Origin: GCA-2684655 sp045105235
Lineage (GTDB): Bacteria; Planctomycetota; UBA1135; UBA2386
NCBI GenBank assembly: GCA_045105235.1
Contig: JBGCDH010000032.1
Coordinates: 195,988-259,987 of the forward strand
Direction: 5' to 3'
DNA length: 64,000 nucleotides
The notes beneath the pieces are model-generated. The model saw only the letters and a program-made list of their open reading frames with translations, did no database searches and had not been told where the DNA came from. The position numbers and the translations under genes are program-made. This document shows positions 61,480 to 64,000 of the stretch, one piece after another. Every line of letters begins with the position of its first letter. The stretch's first letter is position 1.

Positions 61480-63516
61480 ATGCACCGCCTCGTTTCCACG
61501 TCTCTGTTCGCCCGTCTGTGGTGGCTTGTCATTCTGCTCGTGCCGATGGCGCGCGCGCAGGACGAGCTTGGACTCGGCAAGATGTGGACGTTCGAGCGGC
61601 CGCCCCTGGCCTACCTCGAGCGCGAATACGGGCTCAAGCCCGACGAGGCTTGGTGGAACCGCATGCGGATGGCGTCGCTGCGCTTTGGCAGCGGCTGCTC
61701 GGCATCGTTTGTGTCGCCGCGCGGCCTGATCCTGACCAACCACCACTGCGCGCGTGGTGCCATTGCCAAGGCTCAGGGTGAAAGCGACTGGGTTCGCGAT
61801 GGCTTCGTCGCGCGCGGCGAAGCGGACGAGGTCCGTCTCGAAGGCCTCTCGGTGCAGCAGCTCGTGGCCATGCGCGAAGTGACCGATGCCGTCGAGAAAG
61901 GCGTGCGCTCGACGATGTCCAATCGCGAGGCCGAAGAGCGGCGCGAGAGCAACCGGCAGCGGCTGCTTGCCGATGCGTTTGCCGGCGAGCCGGATCTGCA
62001 GCCGCAGCTCGTCAAGCTGTTCCAGGGCGCGGTTTGGCAGCTCTATCAGTACCGCGTCTACGACGACGTGCGGCTGGTCATGGCGCCGCACCTGCAGGTG
62101 GCGCACTTCGGCGGGGATCCGGACAACTTCGTCTACCCGCGTTACGCCGTCGACTTCGCGTTTTGCCGCGCCTATGTCGACGGCAAGCCCGCCGATACCG
62201 CAGCGCACTACTTTTCGTGGGGGGATGGGCCAAAGGTCGGCGAAGTGCTGTTGCTGACCGGCAACCCCGGTGGCACTTCGCGCCTGTTGACCAAGGCGCA
62301 GCTCGAATTTGAGCGCGACGAGCGCTACCCGCGGGTGCGCGAACTGATCGACAACCGCCTTGCGATCTTGCGGTCGTTCAGCGGCAAGAGCGCCGACTGG
62401 GAGAAGGCGCTGCGAACGGACATCCTCGGCCTCGAAAACGGCCAGAAGCTCTACCGCGGCGAGCATGGTGCCCTGCTGGATCCCGCGTTCATGGCCCGCA
62501 AGCAGCGCGCGGAGACTGCTTTCCAGACGCGCGCGCGCGAGCTGGGCTTTGGCGACGCCCGCGCGATTTGGGCCAAGCTCGAAAAGCTGATGGTGGCCAA
62601 GGCGCGACTCGAGGCGCCACTCAACTTTCATTCGGCCGGTGGCCTGCCGCTGCTGCTGCGTGCGCTGGCGATGGTGGACTACGCTGCGAGCGGCGATGAC
62701 GCGGACGCGAAGCAGGCGCTGAGCGTTCGCTGTCGGCGCAGTCGCCTGCAGGAGGCTCTGTTTGTCGACCATCTTTCGCGCGCGCAGGACCAGCTCGCCA
62801 AAGACGATCCGTATCTGCGCGCGCTGCTCGGCGGGCGGGATCCCGAGCTTGCTGCCGATCGATTGCTCGCAAAGAGCCGCGTGGGCGACGACGAGTTTGC
62901 CGAGGACCTGCTCGAACAAGGCGCCGCTGCGATTGGCGCAAGCAAGGACCCGGCGCTGGTGGTTGCGCGCGCTCTTCGTCCGCTGGCGATCGCCAACCGG
63001 GAGCGCAGGGTCGAGCTAGAGGCTGCCGAAGCCCGTCTTGGTGCCCGTCTGGGGCGGCTGCTCTTCGCCGTCTATGGCGACAACGTTTCACCGGACGCGA
63101 CGTACACGCTGCGCTTCAGCGACGGACGTGCCGCGGGCTACGCCTACAACGGCACGCTCGCGCCGTGGCGGACGGTCTATCACGGCCTGTTTGCGCGAAA
63201 CATCGAGTTCGACGATCTGCACCCGTTCGATCTACCCGAGGACTGGAAGATGGCGCGGGATCGCATCGATATGCACACGCCCGTCGATTTTGTTTGCACG
63301 GTGGATTCGACCGGCGGCAACTCCGGCAGCCCGCTCGTCAACGCCGACCTCGAGCTCGTGGGGCTGCTGTTCGACGGCAACGTCGAATCGATGGCCAACG
63401 AGTTCCTCTATGGAGAACGCGTCGAACGCAGCGTTTGCGTGCATCCGCAGGGTATCGTCGAGGCCCTGCGCAAGGTCTACCGCGCGCGCCGGCTGCTGCG
63501 CGAAATCGGTCGCTGA
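61480..63516 (+). CDS. S46-family dipeptidyl peptidase (DPP7/DPP11-like)
   Basis: 678 aa. Signal peptide ends near MARAQ. S46 chymotrypsin-fold pieces: His in LILTNHHCARGAI (about 88), Asp region DPDNFVYPRYAVDFAF (about 215), and Ser in DSTGGNSGSPLVNADLEL (about 615) followed by LVGLLFDGN. These are the catalytic triad; the alpha-helical cap lies between. Removes dipeptides from peptide N-termini in the periplasm or outside, feeding amino-acid uptake. The choice between DPP7 and DPP11 specificity is not clear from sequence. An exported amidohydrolase follows after 70 bases. Confidence 0.93.
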   Translation: MHRLVSTSLFARLWWLVILLVPMARAQDELGLGKMWTFERPPLAYLEREYGLKPDEAWWNRMRMASLRFGSGCSASFVSPRGLILTNHHCARGAIAKAQGESDWVRDGFVARGEADEVRLEGLSVQQLVAMREVTDAVEKGVRSTMSNREAEERRESNRQRLLADAFAGEPDLQPQLVKLFQGAVWQLYQYRVYDDVRLVMAPHLQVAHFGGDPDNFVYPRYAVDFAFCRAYVDGKPADTAAHYFSWGDGPKVGEVLLLTGNPGGTSRLLTKAQLEFERDERYPRVRELIDNRLAILRSFSGKSADWEKALRTDILGLENGQKLYRGEHGALLDPAFMARKQRAETAFQTRARELGFGDARAIWAKLEKLMVAKARLEAPLNFHSAGGLPLLLRALAMVDYAASGDDADAKQALSVRCRRSRLQEALFVDHLSRAQDQLAKDDPYLRALLGGRDPELAADRLLAKSRVGDDEFAEDLLEQGAAAIGASKDPALVVARALRPLAIANRERRVELEAAEARLGARLGRLLFAVYGDNVSPDATYTLRFSDGRAAGYAYNGTLAPWRTVYHGLFARNIEFDDLHPFDLPEDWKMARDRIDMHTPVDFVCTVDSTGGNSGSPLVNADLELVGLLFDGNVESMANEFLYGERVERSVCVHPQGIVEALRKVYRARRLLREIGR

Positions 63517-63586
63517 CCGGCGCGCTTGCACCGATCCGACGATTGCAGTTGAGGCGACTACAGCTTTGAAGAAAGGTTCGATATCC

Positions 63587-64000
63587 ATGATCCCATCCAT
63601 CCATCGTGCCGCGTCGGTACTGCTGCTTGGCACGGCTGTGCTGGCTGGCTTGCCGGCGCAAAAGAAGCCGCACGCATTCGTCAACGCTCGCATCGAGACC
63701 TGTGAAGGCTCGCCGATCGAATCCGGTCTGCTGGTCGTGCAGGGTGGCAAGATCCTCTTTGTTGGAGCAGCCGATGCGCCGATCCCGGCGGGTGCTGTCA
63801 CGGTGGACTGCGCCGGCAAGACGGTCATGCCGGGTCTGGTTTGCAGCCACTCGCACATTGGCTCGGTGTCCGGGGCCGATCGCAGCGGCCCCATCCAGCC
63901 CGAAGTGCGCGCCCTCGACGCCATCAACCCGCGCGATCCTGGGATCCAAAAGGCGCAGGCGGGCGGGATCACCACGGCCAACGTAATGCCCGGCTCCGGG
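63587..64000 (+). CDS. Exported amidohydrolase, 3' end cut by window edge
   Basis: 138 codons visible, open to the right edge. Signal peptide (MIPSIHRAASVLLLGTAVLA, cleavage near PAQ). Then the amidohydrolase small beta domain (ARIETCEGSPIESGLLVVQG, KILFVGAADAP) and the first metal motif region TVMPGLVCSHSHIG, an HxH-type pair, and GGITTANVMPGSG. This opening matches imidazolonepropionase-like exported amidohydrolases. Start ATG 63587 has an AAAGG at 63572-63576. Catalytic residues further along are outside the window. Confidence 0.85.
   Translation, partial: MIPSIHRAASVLLLGTAVLAGLPAQKKPHAFVNARIETCEGSPIESGLLVVQGGKILFVGAADAPIPAGAVTVDCAGKTVMPGLVCSHSHIGSVSGADRSGPIQPEVRALDAINPRDPGIQKAQAGGITTANVMPGSG

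Noticed and set aside
61210..62919. Leftward open frame of about 570 codons across the epimerase and S46 genes
   Set aside because: Spans the boundary of two well supported sense genes and has no recognisable motifs.
1..64000. CRISPR arrays, tRNA, rRNA and prophage genes
   Set aside because: No direct-repeat/spacer pattern, cloverleaf, rRNA stretch or phage structural gene was recognised on either strand.

Overview
The window is GC-rich DNA with densely packed genes on both strands and many GTG starts. The gene content is dominated by exported proteins: lipoproteins, carboxypeptidase-regulatory-like and DUF4397 beta-domain proteins, DUF1028, DUF1552, S46, M28 and metzincin-like hydrolases, and a porin-like barrel. 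This mixture, with a MoxR/DUF58/transglutaminase cluster and Ser/Thr kinase and histidine kinase genes, fits a Gram-negative, probably planctomycetal, bacterium of free-living heterotrophic habit. That assignment is inference; no rRNA, tRNA or other phylogenetic marker is present. No CRISPR array, prophage or classical transposase was seen.

Left third (1-20.4 kb): a glycolate oxidase operon glcD-glcE-glcF (leftward, glcF cut by the window edge), a divergently transcribed unknown protein, a phosphoesterase plus lipoprotein pair, a small secreted protein, a leftward porin/lipoprotein pair, and a lone lipoprotein. These are followed by a rightward run: cyclodeaminase-family protein, gpmI, M28 peptidase, large lipoprotein, and a lipoprotein with two aspartic-protease domains. 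A leftward exported beta-domain protein and a degenerate histidine kinase-like protein follow.

Middle (20.4-39.2 kb): the leftward operon MoxR ATPase - DUF58 - transglutaminase; a TIGR00300-type (archaeal-like) ornithine cyclodeaminase homologue; an arylsulfotransferase-like protein; a metzincin-like lipoprotein with a HEAT-like partner; an atypical protein kinase; a Lys-rich membrane protein; a cysteine dioxygenase-like cupin; and a TPR lipoprotein next to an NtrY-like sensor kinase.

Right third (39.2-64 kb): a 1244-residue surface protein coupled to an esterase, a DUF1028 protein coupled to small membrane proteins, a DNA adenine methyltransferase gene, threonine dehydratase, DUF1294, a SurA-like isomerase, a galactokinase-like kinase coupled to a zinc dehydrogenase, a DUF4397 protein, FabG-like reductase, DUF1552, a SAM methyltransferase, a Tat-exported NAD-epimerase-like protein, an S46 peptidase and the start of an exported amidohydrolase.

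The most unusual structure is a family of short repeats, three copies of about 117, 182 and 203 bp at 17257, 47464 and 49458. They have CTAG ends, 17-bp terminal inverted repeats and an internal 12-bp-stem hairpin. Two copies sit exactly stop-to-stop between convergent genes, with CTAG supplying both stop codons. Two copies face each other around the DNA methyltransferase gene, whose start and stop codons lie inside the repeat termini.
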